From the NCBI RefSeq assembly GCF_024448165.1, contig NZ_JAMOLN010000093.1, positions 1-37,684 on the forward strand: 37,684 nucleotides of DNA, given 5' to 3'. Every line of letters begins with the position of its first letter. Positions within the stretch are counted from its first letter, which is position 1. The notes below the pieces were generated by a model. The model was not told where the DNA came from and did not search any database. It was given only the letters and a program-made list of their open reading frames with translations. Below, one piece after another: positions 7,239 to 14,719 of the stretch. The position numbers were made by a program, and so were the translations under genes. This DNA comes from Streptomyces longispororuber. Lineage in GTDB: Bacteria; Actinomycetota; Actinomycetes; Streptomycetales; Streptomycetaceae.

Positions 7239-8036
7239 TCAGACCCCGCGAGGCGCCAACGCCCCCCACGTCACGGTCACTTCGCCCTGCCGCCACCGGC
7301 CGGGCCCGTCCACCACCGGCCAGTGCGCCGTCAGGTCCCGCACCGCCCGGATCCAGCGCTGCCGCGCGCCGTACGACGCGTAGGGCGCGGCCGCCGCCCA
7401 GGCCCGGTCGAAGTCGCGCAGGAACGCGTGCACCGGCTCGCCCGGCACGTTGCGGTGGATCAGCGCCTTGGGCAGCCGCTCGGCCAGGTCGGACGGGGTG
7501 TGCAGGGAGCCGAGCCGGGTCGCGAACGTCACCGTCCGCGGCCCCTCGGGGCCGAGCGCGACCCAGACGTGCCGCCGCCCGATCTCGTCGCAGGTGCCCT
7601 CCACCAGGAGCCCGTCGGGGGCCAGCCGCCCGCACAGCCGCTCCCACACCGCGGCGACCTGCTCCTCGTCGTACTGGCGCAGCACGTTCGCGGCGCGGAT
7701 CAGCGTCGGCGCGGTGTCCAGCGGCAGCTCGAAGCCGCCGTGCCGGAAGGTGAGCCCATCCCGCTCGTACGGCTTCGCGGCCGCGACCCGGGCGGGCTCG
7801 ATCTCGATGCCGACCACGCGCGCGTGCGGCGCGGCCTCGCGCAGCCGGGCCAGCAACTCCACGGCGGTCCAGGGCGCCGCTCCGTAGCCGAGGTCGACGG
7901 CCACCGGGTCGTCGGCGCGGCGCAGGGCGGCGCCGTGCGCGGCCGCGATCCAGCGGTCCATGCGGCGCAGCCGGTTGGGATTGGTGGTTCCTCGCGTGAC
8001 CGTTCCCACGGGGCGGGAAGGGGTGCGCGGGCTCAT
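7239..8036 (-). CDS. Class I SAM-dependent methyltransferase-like protein
   Basis: A 265-residue protein with a Rossmann-type SAM site: motif I 'VAVDLGYGAAPWT' (residues 46-57) and an acidic strand end 'VVGIEIEPAR' (74-83) expected to hold the SAM ribose. The later part (RAANVLRQYDEEQVAAVWERL) fits the motif IV-VI region. The substrate is unknown. The open frame runs far upstream through mshA in antisense, but ATG 8036 is the right start. It has no Shine-Dalgarno and TACCCT sits 7 nt before it, which fits leaderless translation. It diverges from mshA across 180 bp, and this pairing appears conserved in Streptomyces, but no mycothiol step is assigned to it. Confidence 0.85.
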   Translation of the reverse strand: MSPRTPSRPVGTVTRGTTNPNRLRRMDRWIAAAHGAALRRADDPVAVDLGYGAAPWTAVELLARLREAAPHARVVGIEIEPARVAAAKPYERDGLTFRHGGFELPLDTAPTLIRAANVLRQYDEEQVAAVWERLCGRLAPDGLLVEGTCDEIGRRHVWVALGPEGPRTVTFATRLGSLHTPSDLAERLPKALIHRNVPGEPVHAFLRDFDRAWAAAAPYASYGARQRWIRAVRDLTAHWPVVDGPGRWRQGEVTVTWGALAPRGV

Positions 8037-8043
8037 GGATACG

Positions 8044-8049
8044 AGGGTA
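8044..8049 (-). promoter_or_regulatory. -10 box of a probable leaderless promoter (methyltransferase)
   Basis: TACCCT on the minus strand lies 7 nt upstream of the ATG at 8036, so transcription should start at or next to the A of the ATG. No ribosome-binding site is present. Confidence 0.55.
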
Positions 8050-8216
8050 TGCGCTGCGCCGGGAGGTGCTTTGGTTGAGCCCCGTACGGTAATGATTCGG
8101 CAAAGTGGAAATGGAGGGGACCGCTCCGGCGTTGCCGCCCTTGGACGAGGGCCTCTGCCCTCGCTCAGCCGTGCCCGCAGCACCCGCAGTAAGCCCGACC
8201 GAGGAGGGCCCGCCAC

Positions 8217-9560
8217 GTGAGCCAGTACGTGACCAGGTTCCGCCGTTCCGGGGCGGCTCCGGCCCGGCTGAGGTTCCCCGGGGCGCAGCGCAGGCCCCGC
8301 AGGGTGGCGATGCTCAGCGTGCACACCTCGCCGCTGCACCAGCCCGGCACGGGCGACGCGGGCGGCATGAACGTCTACATCGTGGAGCTGGCCAAGCGCC
8401 TGGCCACGATCAACGTCGAGGTCGAGATCTTCACGCGGGCCACCACCGGCGGACTGCCGCCCGAGGTCGAGCTCGCGCCCGGCGTCCTCGTGCGGCACGT
8501 GGACGCGGGTCCCTACGAGGGCCTGGCCAAGGAGGACCTCCCCGCCCAGCTGTGCGCCTTCACGCACGGCGTCATGCAGGCGTGGGCGGGCCACCGGCCC
8601 GGCTACTACGACCTGGTCCACTCGCACTACTGGCTCTCCGGGCACGTCGGCTGGCTGGCCGCCGAGCGCTGGGGCGTCCCGCTCGTGCACGCCATGCACA
8701 CCATGGCCAAGGTCAAGAACGCCTCGCTCGCCGAGGGCGACACCCCCGAGCCGGCCGCCCGCGTCATCGGCGAGACCCAGATCGTGCGCGCCGCCGACCG
8801 CCTCATCGCCAACACGGCGGAGGAGGCCGACGAGCTCGTCCGGCACTACGAGGCCGAGCCCGGCAAGGTCGCCGTCGTGCACCCGGGCGTCAATCTGGAG
8901 CGCTTCACGCCCGGCGACGGACGGGCCGCCGCGCGCGCCCGCCTCGGGCTGCCGCAGGACGCGCTGATACCGCTCTTCGCGGGCCGCATCCAGCCGCTCA
9001 AGGCGCCGGACATCCTGCTCAAGGCCGTCGCCGTGCTGCTCGACGAGCGGCCCGAGCTGCGCTCGCGCATCCTCGTGCCGGTGGTCGGCGGTCCCAGCGG
9101 CAGCGGCCTCGCCAAGCCCGCCGCGCTGCAGAAGCTCGCCGCCCAGCTGGGCATCTCGGACGTCGTGCGGTTCCATCCGCCGGTCGGCCAGGACCAGCTC
9201 GCCGACTGGTTCCGGGCCGCGTCCCTGCTGGTGATGCCGTCCTACAGCGAGTCGTTCGGCCTGGTGGCCATAGAGGCGCAGGCCACGGGCACCCCGGTCC
9301 TCGCCGCCGCCGTGGGCGGCCTGCCCGTCGCCGTGCGCAACGAGGAGACCGGCTTCCTGGTCGACGGCCACGAACCCGCTCGCTACGCGCGCGTGCTGCG
9401 CGAGTTCGCCGACCACCCCTACCTGGTGGACGGCATGGGCGCCGCGGCCGCCCGGCACGCCCAGTCCTTCGGCTGGGGCACCGCCGCGTCCGCCACGGCC
9501 GACGTCTACACCGCCGCCATGCAGGAACACCGCCGTCACGTACCCTCGCACCATGGCTGA
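8217..9560 (+). CDS. mshA: D-inositol 3-phosphate glycosyltransferase (mycothiol biosynthesis)
   Basis: The enzyme transfers GlcNAc from UDP-GlcNAc to 1L-myo-inositol 1-phosphate, the first step of mycothiol synthesis in the cytoplasm. At 447 residues it has the GT-B family layout. The N-terminal domain has 'MLSVHTSPLHQPGTGDAGGM' (acceptor loop with GGMNVY). The middle has 'LVHSHYWLSGHVG'. The C-terminal domain has 'FAGRIQPLKAPDILL' and the EX7E motif 'ESFGLVAIE' (Glu345 and Glu353) that binds the nucleotide sugar. GTG 8217 follows GGAGGG by 8 nt. The first 30 residues are Arg-rich and poorly conserved. Its stop overlaps the YbjN-domain gene by 8 nt. Confidence 0.97.
   Translation: MSQYVTRFRRSGAAPARLRFPGAQRRPRRVAMLSVHTSPLHQPGTGDAGGMNVYIVELAKRLATINVEVEIFTRATTGGLPPEVELAPGVLVRHVDAGPYEGLAKEDLPAQLCAFTHGVMQAWAGHRPGYYDLVHSHYWLSGHVGWLAAERWGVPLVHAMHTMAKVKNASLAEGDTPEPAARVIGETQIVRAADRLIANTAEEADELVRHYEAEPGKVAVVHPGVNLERFTPGDGRAAARARLGLPQDALIPLFAGRIQPLKAPDILLKAVAVLLDERPELRSRILVPVVGGPSGSGLAKPAALQKLAAQLGISDVVRFHPPVGQDQLADWFRAASLLVMPSYSESFGLVAIEAQATGTPVLAAAVGGLPVAVRNEETGFLVDGHEPARYARVLREFADHPYLVDGMGAAAARHAQSFGWGTAASATADVYTAAMQEHRRHVPSHHG
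9541..9546 (+). promoter_or_regulatory. -10 box of a probable leaderless promoter inside the 3' end of mshA
   Basis: TACCCT lies 6 nt upstream of the ATG at 9553 while still inside mshA. The YbjN-domain gene may therefore be transcribed both from mshA and from its own leaderless start. Confidence 0.45.
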
Positions 9561-10053
9561 CCACCCGAAAGCTGCGGAGACCGTCGAGGCGGTGCTCAAG
9601 GACGCCGAGCTGGAGTGGGAGAGCCCGGAGCCGGGCTCGTACGTCGTGAAGCTGCCCGGCACCCGCAAGCTCTCGACGACGCTCTCGCTGCGCGTCGGGA
9701 AGCACAGCCTGTCCCTGAACGCCTTCGTGATCCGCCACCCGGACGAGAACGAGGCGGGGGTGCACCGCTGGCTCCTGGAGCGCAACCTCCGTCTGTACGG
9801 GGTGAGTTACGCGGTCGACCAGCTCGGTGACATCTACCTCGCCGGAAAGCTCCCGCTCGCCGCCGTCACGCCCGACGAGCTCGACCGCCTCCTCGGCTCG
9901 GTCCTGGAAGCCGCCGACGGCGCCTTCAACACGCTCCTCGAACTCGGCTTCGCGAGCGCGATCCGCAAGGAGTACGAGTGGCGGGTGGCGCGCGGCGAGT
10001 CCACGCGCAATCTCGACGCGTTCACACATCTGACCCAGCGCCCCGCCAAGTAG
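9553..10053 (+). CDS. YbjN-domain protein
   Basis: A 166-residue protein with the YbjN fold (type III secretion chaperone-like alpha/beta). Recognisable parts are 'WESPEPGSYVVKLPG', 'LSTTLSLRVGKHSLSLNAFV', 'VHRWLLERNLRLYGVSYAVD' and 'LGDIYLAGKLPLAAVTPDEL'. Proteins of this type bind partners rather than catalyse, and the family is linked to stress sensitivity in Enterobacteria. In actinomycetes a YbjN gene regularly follows mshA, as I recall, so a link to redox homeostasis is plausible but unproven. The start lies inside mshA (8-nt overlap), so translation may be coupled. A -10-like TACCCT immediately upstream also allows a leaderless start. Confidence 0.9.
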   Translation: MADHPKAAETVEAVLKDAELEWESPEPGSYVVKLPGTRKLSTTLSLRVGKHSLSLNAFVIRHPDENEAGVHRWLLERNLRLYGVSYAVDQLGDIYLAGKLPLAAVTPDELDRLLGSVLEAADGAFNTLLELGFASAIRKEYEWRVARGESTRNLDAFTHLTQRPAK

Positions 10054-10146
10054 CGCTGCCCTCCCGGTAGTTCACCGCTCTTTCCCTGCCGCGCGACCCC
10101 TTCCGCACCGGGGGTCTCCGTGGCATGCTCGCGCCCGGCACTCACG

Positions 10147-10159
10147 TGAACGTCGTTCA
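10147..10159. promoter_or_regulatory. 13-bp palindrome upstream of the secreted beta-helix protein
   Basis: TGAACGTCGTTCA is a perfect odd-length palindrome 31 bp before the start at 10191, followed by an unusually AT-rich run (CATATATCTGT). The position suits an operator overlapping the promoter. No cognate regulator is nearby. Confidence 0.45.
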
Positions 10160-10190
10160 TATATCTGTACGTCGGTGAAGGGTGGCAGCG

Positions 10191-11846
10191 GTGCGGGACC
10201 TCAGTAGGCGCGGCGTGTTGGGCGGGGCGGTCGCCGTGGCGGCGGCCGCGGTGACGGGCACCGGGGCGGGCGCCGCGGGCGCGAGCGCGGGCCAAGTGCC
10301 GGACATCTGGCGCGAGTTCGCCGGGAACCCGTTCGCCCACCCGCAGATCCCCTACGTCGGCCGGGCGGGCTACCGCGCGGGCCGTCGCACGCTCGACCGC
10401 CCCGGCCGCGTCCTGCGGGCCGAGTCCTACGGCGCGGTCGCCGACGGCACGACCGACTGCGCCCCCGCGATCAACCGTGCCCTCGCCGCTGCCGGAAGGG
10501 CCGGCGGGGGCACGGTGCTCCTCGGCGCGGGCACGTACCGGATCGACGACCTGATCCACATCGGCCACGACGACGTGGTCCTCAAGGGCGCGGGCAGCAC
10601 CCGCACCAAGCTCTACGCGACCAGACACCTCACCGAACTGATCGGTGTCTACGGCTCCCGCTACGGCGGCGACAAGTCGTCCTGGTCCTGGGCGGGCGGC
10701 CTGATCTGGCTCTGCCCCGAGGACCGCTTCCGCACGCTCACCGACGCCATCCGCGCCAAGGACTGGCCGTTCGAGGGCTGGACCGGCAACAAGCGCGACG
10801 AGTGGCAGACCCTGACGACCGTCGACGCGGCCCGTCAGGGCTCCTGGTCGGTCACCGTCGCCGACGCGTCCCGGCTGCGCAGGGGCGACCTGGTCCTCCT
10901 CCGCCTCGCCGACGACGCGGACCACACGCTCTTGGAGCACATGGCGGGCGGCGGCCCGGGCCCCGAGGCGTACTACTGGGACGACAAGACCAAGCTCACC
11001 TCGTACGTCCCCTACGAATGGCCGGTGCGCATCGCCTCCGTCAAGGGGCACCGGGTCACCTTCGAGCGCCCGCTCCCGCTGGACGTGCGCCCGGAGTGGG
11101 ACCCGCGCCTCACCACGCACGTGACCGCGCTGACCGGCGCGGGGGTCGCGGGCCTCACTCTGGAGGCCGTCGAGACGCCGCAGTCGCAGCACCTCCTCGA
11201 CAAGGGCTACAACGGCCTCACCCTGCAGTGCACGTACGACTGCTGGGTCGACGACGTCACGGTGTGGAACGTCGACAACGGCTTCGGCCTCGTCGCCGCC
11301 TCCGCCTCGACGCTGCGCCGCACCACGGTCGGCGGCCGCGGCGAGCACCACCCGTACTTCTGCCGCGAGGGCTCGCACGACAACCTGGTCGAGGACTTCG
11401 CGATCCAGCAGCGCACGGTCGCCGCGCCCGCGGGCACCCAGCTGCACGGCATCAACGTGGAGGGCCTGTCGTCGTACAACGTCTGGTCGCGCGGCGCGAT
11501 GCAGATGGGCACCTTCGACTCGCACCGCGGCATGCCGTTCGCCAACGTCCGCACCGACATCACGGTGAACAACAACGGCAGACACGGCGGCGACGCGTCG
11601 GCCGGGCCGCTCTTCGGCGCGCGCTTCACCCACTGGAACATCAGGGTCACCAACGAGCGTGCGGGTCTGATGCGGATCGACGGCCTCGCGCCGTGGAGCG
11701 CGACGGTCGGCGTCAACACGGTCCGCGAGTTCGACCAGATCGACGTGCCCGACTTCACCGGCGCGCTCAACTCCCGCCTGGAGCTGTACGGGACGACGGA
11801 CGCGGTGCGCCCCCGCAACCTGTACGACGCCCAACGGGGCGTATGA
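10191..11846 (+). CDS. Tat-exported pectate-lyase-3-type beta-helix protein
   Basis: The 551-residue protein begins with a twin-arginine signal (RDLSRRGVLGG, then a long Ala/Val hydrophobic run to about residue 31). Next comes the pectate-lyase-3/glycosyl-hydrolase-28-like signature 'AESYGAVADGTTDCAPAINR' and 'GGGTVLLGAGTYRIDD' (about 78-125). The remainder should be a right-handed parallel beta-helix ('GLTLQCTYDCWVDDVTVWNV', 'NNGRHGGDASAGPLFGARF'). It probably binds or cleaves an extracellular polysaccharide, but the substrate is unknown. GTG 10191 is preferred because GAAGGG is 9 nt upstream; GTG 10182, three codons earlier, abuts that site. The stop codon lies within a 12-bp tandem duplication. 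Confidence 0.85.
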   Translation: MRDLSRRGVLGGAVAVAAAAVTGTGAGAAGASAGQVPDIWREFAGNPFAHPQIPYVGRAGYRAGRRTLDRPGRVLRAESYGAVADGTTDCAPAINRALAAAGRAGGGTVLLGAGTYRIDDLIHIGHDDVVLKGAGSTRTKLYATRHLTELIGVYGSRYGGDKSSWSWAGGLIWLCPEDRFRTLTDAIRAKDWPFEGWTGNKRDEWQTLTTVDAARQGSWSVTVADASRLRRGDLVLLRLADDADHTLLEHMAGGGPGPEAYYWDDKTKLTSYVPYEWPVRIASVKGHRVTFERPLPLDVRPEWDPRLTTHVTALTGAGVAGLTLEAVETPQSQHLLDKGYNGLTLQCTYDCWVDDVTVWNVDNGFGLVAASASTLRRTTVGGRGEHHPYFCREGSHDNLVEDFAIQQRTVAAPAGTQLHGINVEGLSSYNVWSRGAMQMGTFDSHRGMPFANVRTDITVNNNGRHGGDASAGPLFGARFTHWNIRVTNERAGLMRIDGLAPWSATVGVNTVREFDQIDVPDFTGALNSRLELYGTTDAVRPRNLYDAQRGV

Positions 11847-11859
11847 CGGGGCGTATGAC
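11836..11859. repeat. 12-bp tandem duplication over the stop of the beta-helix gene
   Basis: GGGGCGTATGAC occurs twice head to tail, with a third imperfect copy (GGGACGTGCG) after it. The first TGA is the stop codon. It looks like recent slippage at the gene end. Confidence 0.7.
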
Positions 11860-11879
11860 GGGACGTGCGGGGAAGGTGG

Positions 11880-12143
11880 TCAGCCGAGCGCGACCATCCG
11901 CACCACGGTCACGGTGAGCACGGACCCGGAGACGTAGTAGAGGACTATCGCCCCGCCGACGGTCGCCTCGCGCCGGTCGCGCTCACCGGCCACCGAGCTG
12001 GAGCCGTGTCCGTACGGGTCGTGGGCGAGGGTGCGGGCCATCTCGGCGCGGAACGCGTCCGGGTTCACCATCTTGGCGAGGGTGTCGTCGGCGGGCGGGG
12101 CATAGGCGATTCGGCAGGGGCTGCGCCTGCGGCGACGGCTCAA
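11880..12143 (-). CDS. Small hypothetical membrane-anchored protein
   Basis: An 87-residue product I do not recognise. The N-terminus is Arg-rich (SRRRRRSPCR). A soluble stretch 'DDTLAKMVNPDAFRAEMART' follows, and a single C-terminal hydrophobic segment at about 62-85 ('ATVGGAIVLYYVSGSVLTVT') would make it a tail-anchored protein. The apparent start is TTG at 12143, whose first bases overlap the TGA of the upstream small gene (TTGA), so translation is likely coupled. A later ATG (VNPDAF region) is an alternative start giving about 63 residues. It pairs with 12140-12406, and nothing nearby indicates the job of the pair. Confidence 0.65.
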   Translation of the reverse strand: MSRRRRRSPCRIAYAPPADDTLAKMVNPDAFRAEMARTLAHDPYGHGSSSVAGERDRREATVGGAIVLYYVSGSVLTVTVVRMVALG

Positions 12144-12406
12144 GCCGGGCCCCGCCTCTCCGCCTCGTCACGGGCGAGCCGGGCGAGGATCGCGTCGGCC
12201 TCCGGGTCGGGGACGGACTCCAGCATCCAGTGCCGCATGACGGCGTGGATCTCGTCGACCCCGGCCGCGTTGATGGCCTTGTCGAACTCCGTGCGGCGCT
12301 TCGCCGGGAGCGCCGCACGGATCGCCGGAATGCTGTTGGGGACGTCGACCTCGACACCGCCCACCAGCGTTCTGGGCGGATCGTCGGTCCTCGGGACATC
12401 GGACAT
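12140..12406 (-). CDS. Small protein, possibly DUF6247 family
   Basis: An 88-residue acidic helical protein. The core 'IPAIRAALPAKRRTEFDKAINAA' followed by 'ADAILARLARDEAER' resembles my memory of DUF6247, whose members often sit next to small partner genes and are discussed as antitoxin-like. That is an inference and not a match I could test. ATG 12406 lies beside a GTACGGGTCCGTAC-type repeat, with no clear Shine-Dalgarno. The stop overlaps the TTG start of the tail-anchored protein (TTGA). The downstream protein does not look like a known RelE/ParE/PIN toxin. Confidence 0.7.
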   Translation of the reverse strand: MSDVPRTDDPPRTLVGGVEVDVPNSIPAIRAALPAKRRTEFDKAINAAGVDEIHAVMRHWMLESVPDPEADAILARLARDEAERRGPA

Positions 12407-12436
12407 GTACGGACCCGTACCCGCCCGAAGGGCCCG

Positions 12437-13729
12437 TCACGCCGGGGCGTTCTCGGGCGCGGCGCCGGACTCCCGTACGAGGACGGCCTCCTGGACGGAC
12501 TCATGGACGGACTCATGGACCGCAGTGGTCTCCTGCGGCAGCCCCCGCATCAGCACCCAGTACCCGAACGCGGTCACCGTGCCGAGCGCGGCGCAGCCCG
12601 CCCACAGCCAGCCGGCGCCCGCCGAGTCGAGCACCCAGCCGCCGCCCAGCGGCGCGACGAGCGCGGCGGCCGACCACGACGTCGTGTACACGCCCTGGTA
12701 GCGGCCGCGCCCCTCGGCGGGCGCGAGCCGGGCGACGAGGCCGGACTGGGTGGGCGCGTTGACCATCTCGCCCAGCGTCCACACCACGACGGTCAGCGCG
12801 TACGCGGCCAGCGATCCGGCGAACGCGGTGAGCGCGAAGCCGTACCCGACGAGCAGCGACGAGACGGTCAGCAGCCGCCCGGGGTCCCGCCGCTCGATGT
12901 ACCGGGTCAGCGGGATCTGCAGCGCCACGATCACGACGCCGTTCACGGCGGCGACCAGCCCCACGTCCGAACTGGAGAACCCGTTCTCGCCCATGACGAT
13001 GGGCAGGCCCACCGAGCTCTGCGTGAAGACGACGGCGACCAGGAACGAGAGCCCCACCATGAGCATGAACCGGCCGTCGCGGAGCACGGTGCCCATGGTG
13101 ACGGTGGGCGCCCCGGCGGTCTTCGGGCCCGGTTCGGGCCGCGACTCCTTCACCTTCACGAAGACGACGAGCGCGCAGGCCAGCGTCATCGCGGCCTCGA
13201 CGAGGAAGCCGAGGGTGTAGCTCTGCGCGACGAGGAACCCGGCGTAGACCGAGGAGACCGCGAACCCCAGGTTGATCGCCCAGTAGTTGAGCGAGAACGC
13301 CCGCACCCGGTCGTGCGGGGGCACGATGTCGGCCATCATCGCCTGGATCGCGGGCCGCGACGCGTTCGAGGCGAGGCCGAGCGCGAAGCCGGTGACGGCG
13401 ATGCCGACCGGGTCGCGCACGAAGGCGAGGACGGCGACGGTCGCGGCGGTGGCGAGCTGCGCGCCCAGCAGGGTGGGCCGCCGCCCGAGCCGGTCGGCGA
13501 GCACCCCGCCGAGCATCGAGGCGATGACGCCGCCGAGCCCGATGAGCGAGGCGACGAGACCGGCGTACGCGGCGGAGAAGCCCCGTGCGGCGGTCAGGTA
13601 CAGCGCGAGGAACGTGAGGACGAACCCGCCGAGCCGGTTCACGAGGGTGCTGGTCCACAGCCACCAGAACTCGCGGGGGAGCCCGGCGACGGACTCCCTG
13701 GCGGCACGTCTGAGCGAGGCGACTGACAT
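12437..13729 (-). CDS. MFS transporter (drug-export type)
   Basis: A 430-residue major facilitator with about 12 hydrophobic segments. Motif A between helices 2 and 3 is clear ('GGVLADRLGRRPTLLGAQ', about residues 62-79), which is typical of proton-driven efflux (DHA-type) carriers. The gene-end tail (VHESVHESVQEAVLVRESG) is soluble and comes from a 12-bp tandem repeat at 12481-12516. ATG 13729 follows GGGGGA by about 9 nt; the longer open frame overlaps gpmA in antisense and is not coding. It diverges from gpmA across 135 bp holding a TTGACGG dyad. The substrate cannot be read from sequence. Confidence 0.92.
   Translation of the reverse strand: MSVASLRRAARESVAGLPREFWWLWTSTLVNRLGGFVLTFLALYLTAARGFSAAYAGLVASLIGLGGVIASMLGGVLADRLGRRPTLLGAQLATAATVAVLAFVRDPVGIAVTGFALGLASNASRPAIQAMMADIVPPHDRVRAFSLNYWAINLGFAVSSVYAGFLVAQSYTLGFLVEAAMTLACALVVFVKVKESRPEPGPKTAGAPTVTMGTVLRDGRFMLMVGLSFLVAVVFTQSSVGLPIVMGENGFSSSDVGLVAAVNGVVIVALQIPLTRYIERRDPGRLLTVSSLLVGYGFALTAFAGSLAAYALTVVVWTLGEMVNAPTQSGLVARLAPAEGRGRYQGVYTTSWSAAALVAPLGGGWVLDSAGAGWLWAGCAALGTVTAFGYWVLMRGLPQETTAVHESVHESVQEAVLVRESGAAPENAPA
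12481..12516. repeat. 12-bp tandem repeat in the MFS C-terminal tail
   Basis: Three head-to-tail copies of GGACGGACTCAT (first copy imperfect, GGACGGCCTCCT). Because the unit is a multiple of three, the repeat adds the tetrapeptide units SVHE to the cytoplasmic tail without a frameshift. Confidence 0.8.
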
Positions 13730-13810
13730 GGGTGCATCCCCCGGGGGCTGTGTAAGTGGTGCGGCAGGTTTACGTAACTTACGACCCGGGTTAACGCGTG
13801 CGCCAATCAG

Positions 13811-13827
13811 TTGACGGCCACCGTCAA
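13811..13827. promoter_or_regulatory. Dyad between the MFS gene and gpmA
   Basis: TTGACGG and CCGTCAA are perfect inverted repeats around CCA. The site lies about 82 bp before the MFS start and 38 bp before gpmA. It is a candidate operator for a TetR- or MarR-type protein, but no regulator gene is adjacent. Confidence 0.4.
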
Positions 13828-13851
13828 TCGGCGGGGAGCAGACCGGTCGAT

Positions 13852-13857
13852 TAGGCT
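13852..13857 (+). promoter_or_regulatory. -10 box of a probable leaderless promoter (gpmA)
   Basis: TAGGCT lies 7 nt upstream of the gpmA ATG, and the intervening CGGCCCC cannot act as a ribosome-binding site. Transcription and translation should begin together. Confidence 0.55.
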
Positions 13858-13864
13858 CGGCCCC

Positions 13865-14626
13865 ATGGCCGACGCACCGTACAAGCTGATCCTCCTCCGC
13901 CACGGCGAGAGCGAATGGAACGCGAAGAACCTGTTCACCGGCTGGGTGGACGTCAACCTGAACGAGAAGGGCGAGAAGGAGGCGGTCCGCGGCGGTGAGC
14001 TGCTCAAGGACGCCGGCCTGCTCCCCGACGTGGTCCACACGTCGCTCCAGAAGCGCGCGATCCGCACGGCGCAGCTCGCGCTGGAGTCGGCCGACCGCCA
14101 CTGGATCCCGGTCCACCGCAGCTGGCGCCTGAACGAGCGTCACTACGGCGCCCTCCAGGGCAAGGACAAGGCGCAGACCCTGGCCGAGTTCGGCGAGGAG
14201 CAGTTCATGCTCTGGCGCCGCTCGTACGACACCCCGCCGCCGGCGCTGGACCGCGAGGCGGAGTACTCGCAGTTCTCCGACCCCCGTTACGCGACGCTCC
14301 CGCCGGAGCTGCGCCCGCAGACGGAGTGCCTCAAGGACGTCGTCGTCCGCATGCTCCCGTACTGGTTCGACGGCATCGTTCCGGACCTCCTGACGGGTAG
14401 GACGGTCCTGGTCGCGGCCCACGGCAACAGCCTGCGCGCCCTGGTCAAGCACCTGGACGGCATCTCCGACGCCGACATCGCGGGCCTGAACATCCCGACG
14501 GGCATCCCGCTCTCCTACGAGCTGGACGCCGACTTCAAGCCGCTGAACCCGGGCGGCACGTACCTGGACCCGGACGCGGCCGCGGCGGCGATCGAGGCGG
14601 TCAAGAACCAGGGCAAGAAGAAGTAG
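13865..14626 (+). CDS. gpmA: 2,3-bisphosphoglycerate-dependent phosphoglycerate mutase
   Basis: GpmA interconverts 3- and 2-phosphoglycerate in lower glycolysis. The 253-residue protein matches family length. The catalytic His13 lies in 'LRHGESEWN' (residues 11-19), and the second His186 in 'VAAHGNSLRAL'. 'NERHYGALQGKDK' carries the acid/base Glu, and 'LFTGWVDVNLNEKG' is characteristic of the cofactor-dependent type. The C-terminal tail is Lys-rich (KNQGKKK). ATG 13865 is chosen over an open-frame extension because it begins the fold; a -10-like TAGGCT 7 nt upstream suggests a leaderless mRNA. It ends at a strong terminator (14642-14685). Confidence 0.97.
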   Translation: MADAPYKLILLRHGESEWNAKNLFTGWVDVNLNEKGEKEAVRGGELLKDAGLLPDVVHTSLQKRAIRTAQLALESADRHWIPVHRSWRLNERHYGALQGKDKAQTLAEFGEEQFMLWRRSYDTPPPALDREAEYSQFSDPRYATLPPELRPQTECLKDVVVRMLPYWFDGIVPDLLTGRTVLVAAHGNSLRALVKHLDGISDADIAGLNIPTGIPLSYELDADFKPLNPGGTYLDPDAAAAAIEAVKNQGKKK

Positions 14627-14641
14627 CCCGGTCCGCCACCC

Positions 14642-14685
14642 GAAAGCCCCCGGCCTGCGCGTCCGTCGCAGGCCGGGGGCTTTTC
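14642..14685. terminator. Bidirectional terminator between gpmA and the propeller gene
   Basis: Eighteen-nt arms (GAAAGCCCCCGGCCTGCG and its complement) enclose a 7-nt loop, with TTTT at the right base and AAA at the left. It begins 15 bp after gpmA and lies 35 bp before the end of the convergent gene, so it can stop both. Confidence 0.9.
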
Positions 14686-14719
14686 GGTGGGGCCGGCGAC
14701 GCGGTGATCCGCGCCGCGG

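Noticed and set aside
7239..9785. 848-codon minus-strand open frame over mshA
   Set aside because: Only the methyltransferase at its 3' end is real. The rest is the antisense of mshA, kept open by high GC.
10069..10079. Single PHO-unit-like GTTCACCGCTC before the beta-helix gene
   Set aside because: PhoP sites need at least two 11-nt repeats in register. Only one unit is present.
12437..14452. 671-codon minus-strand frame over gpmA
   Set aside because: The MFS protein begins at 13729. The upstream part is antisense to gpmA and has no membrane-protein character.
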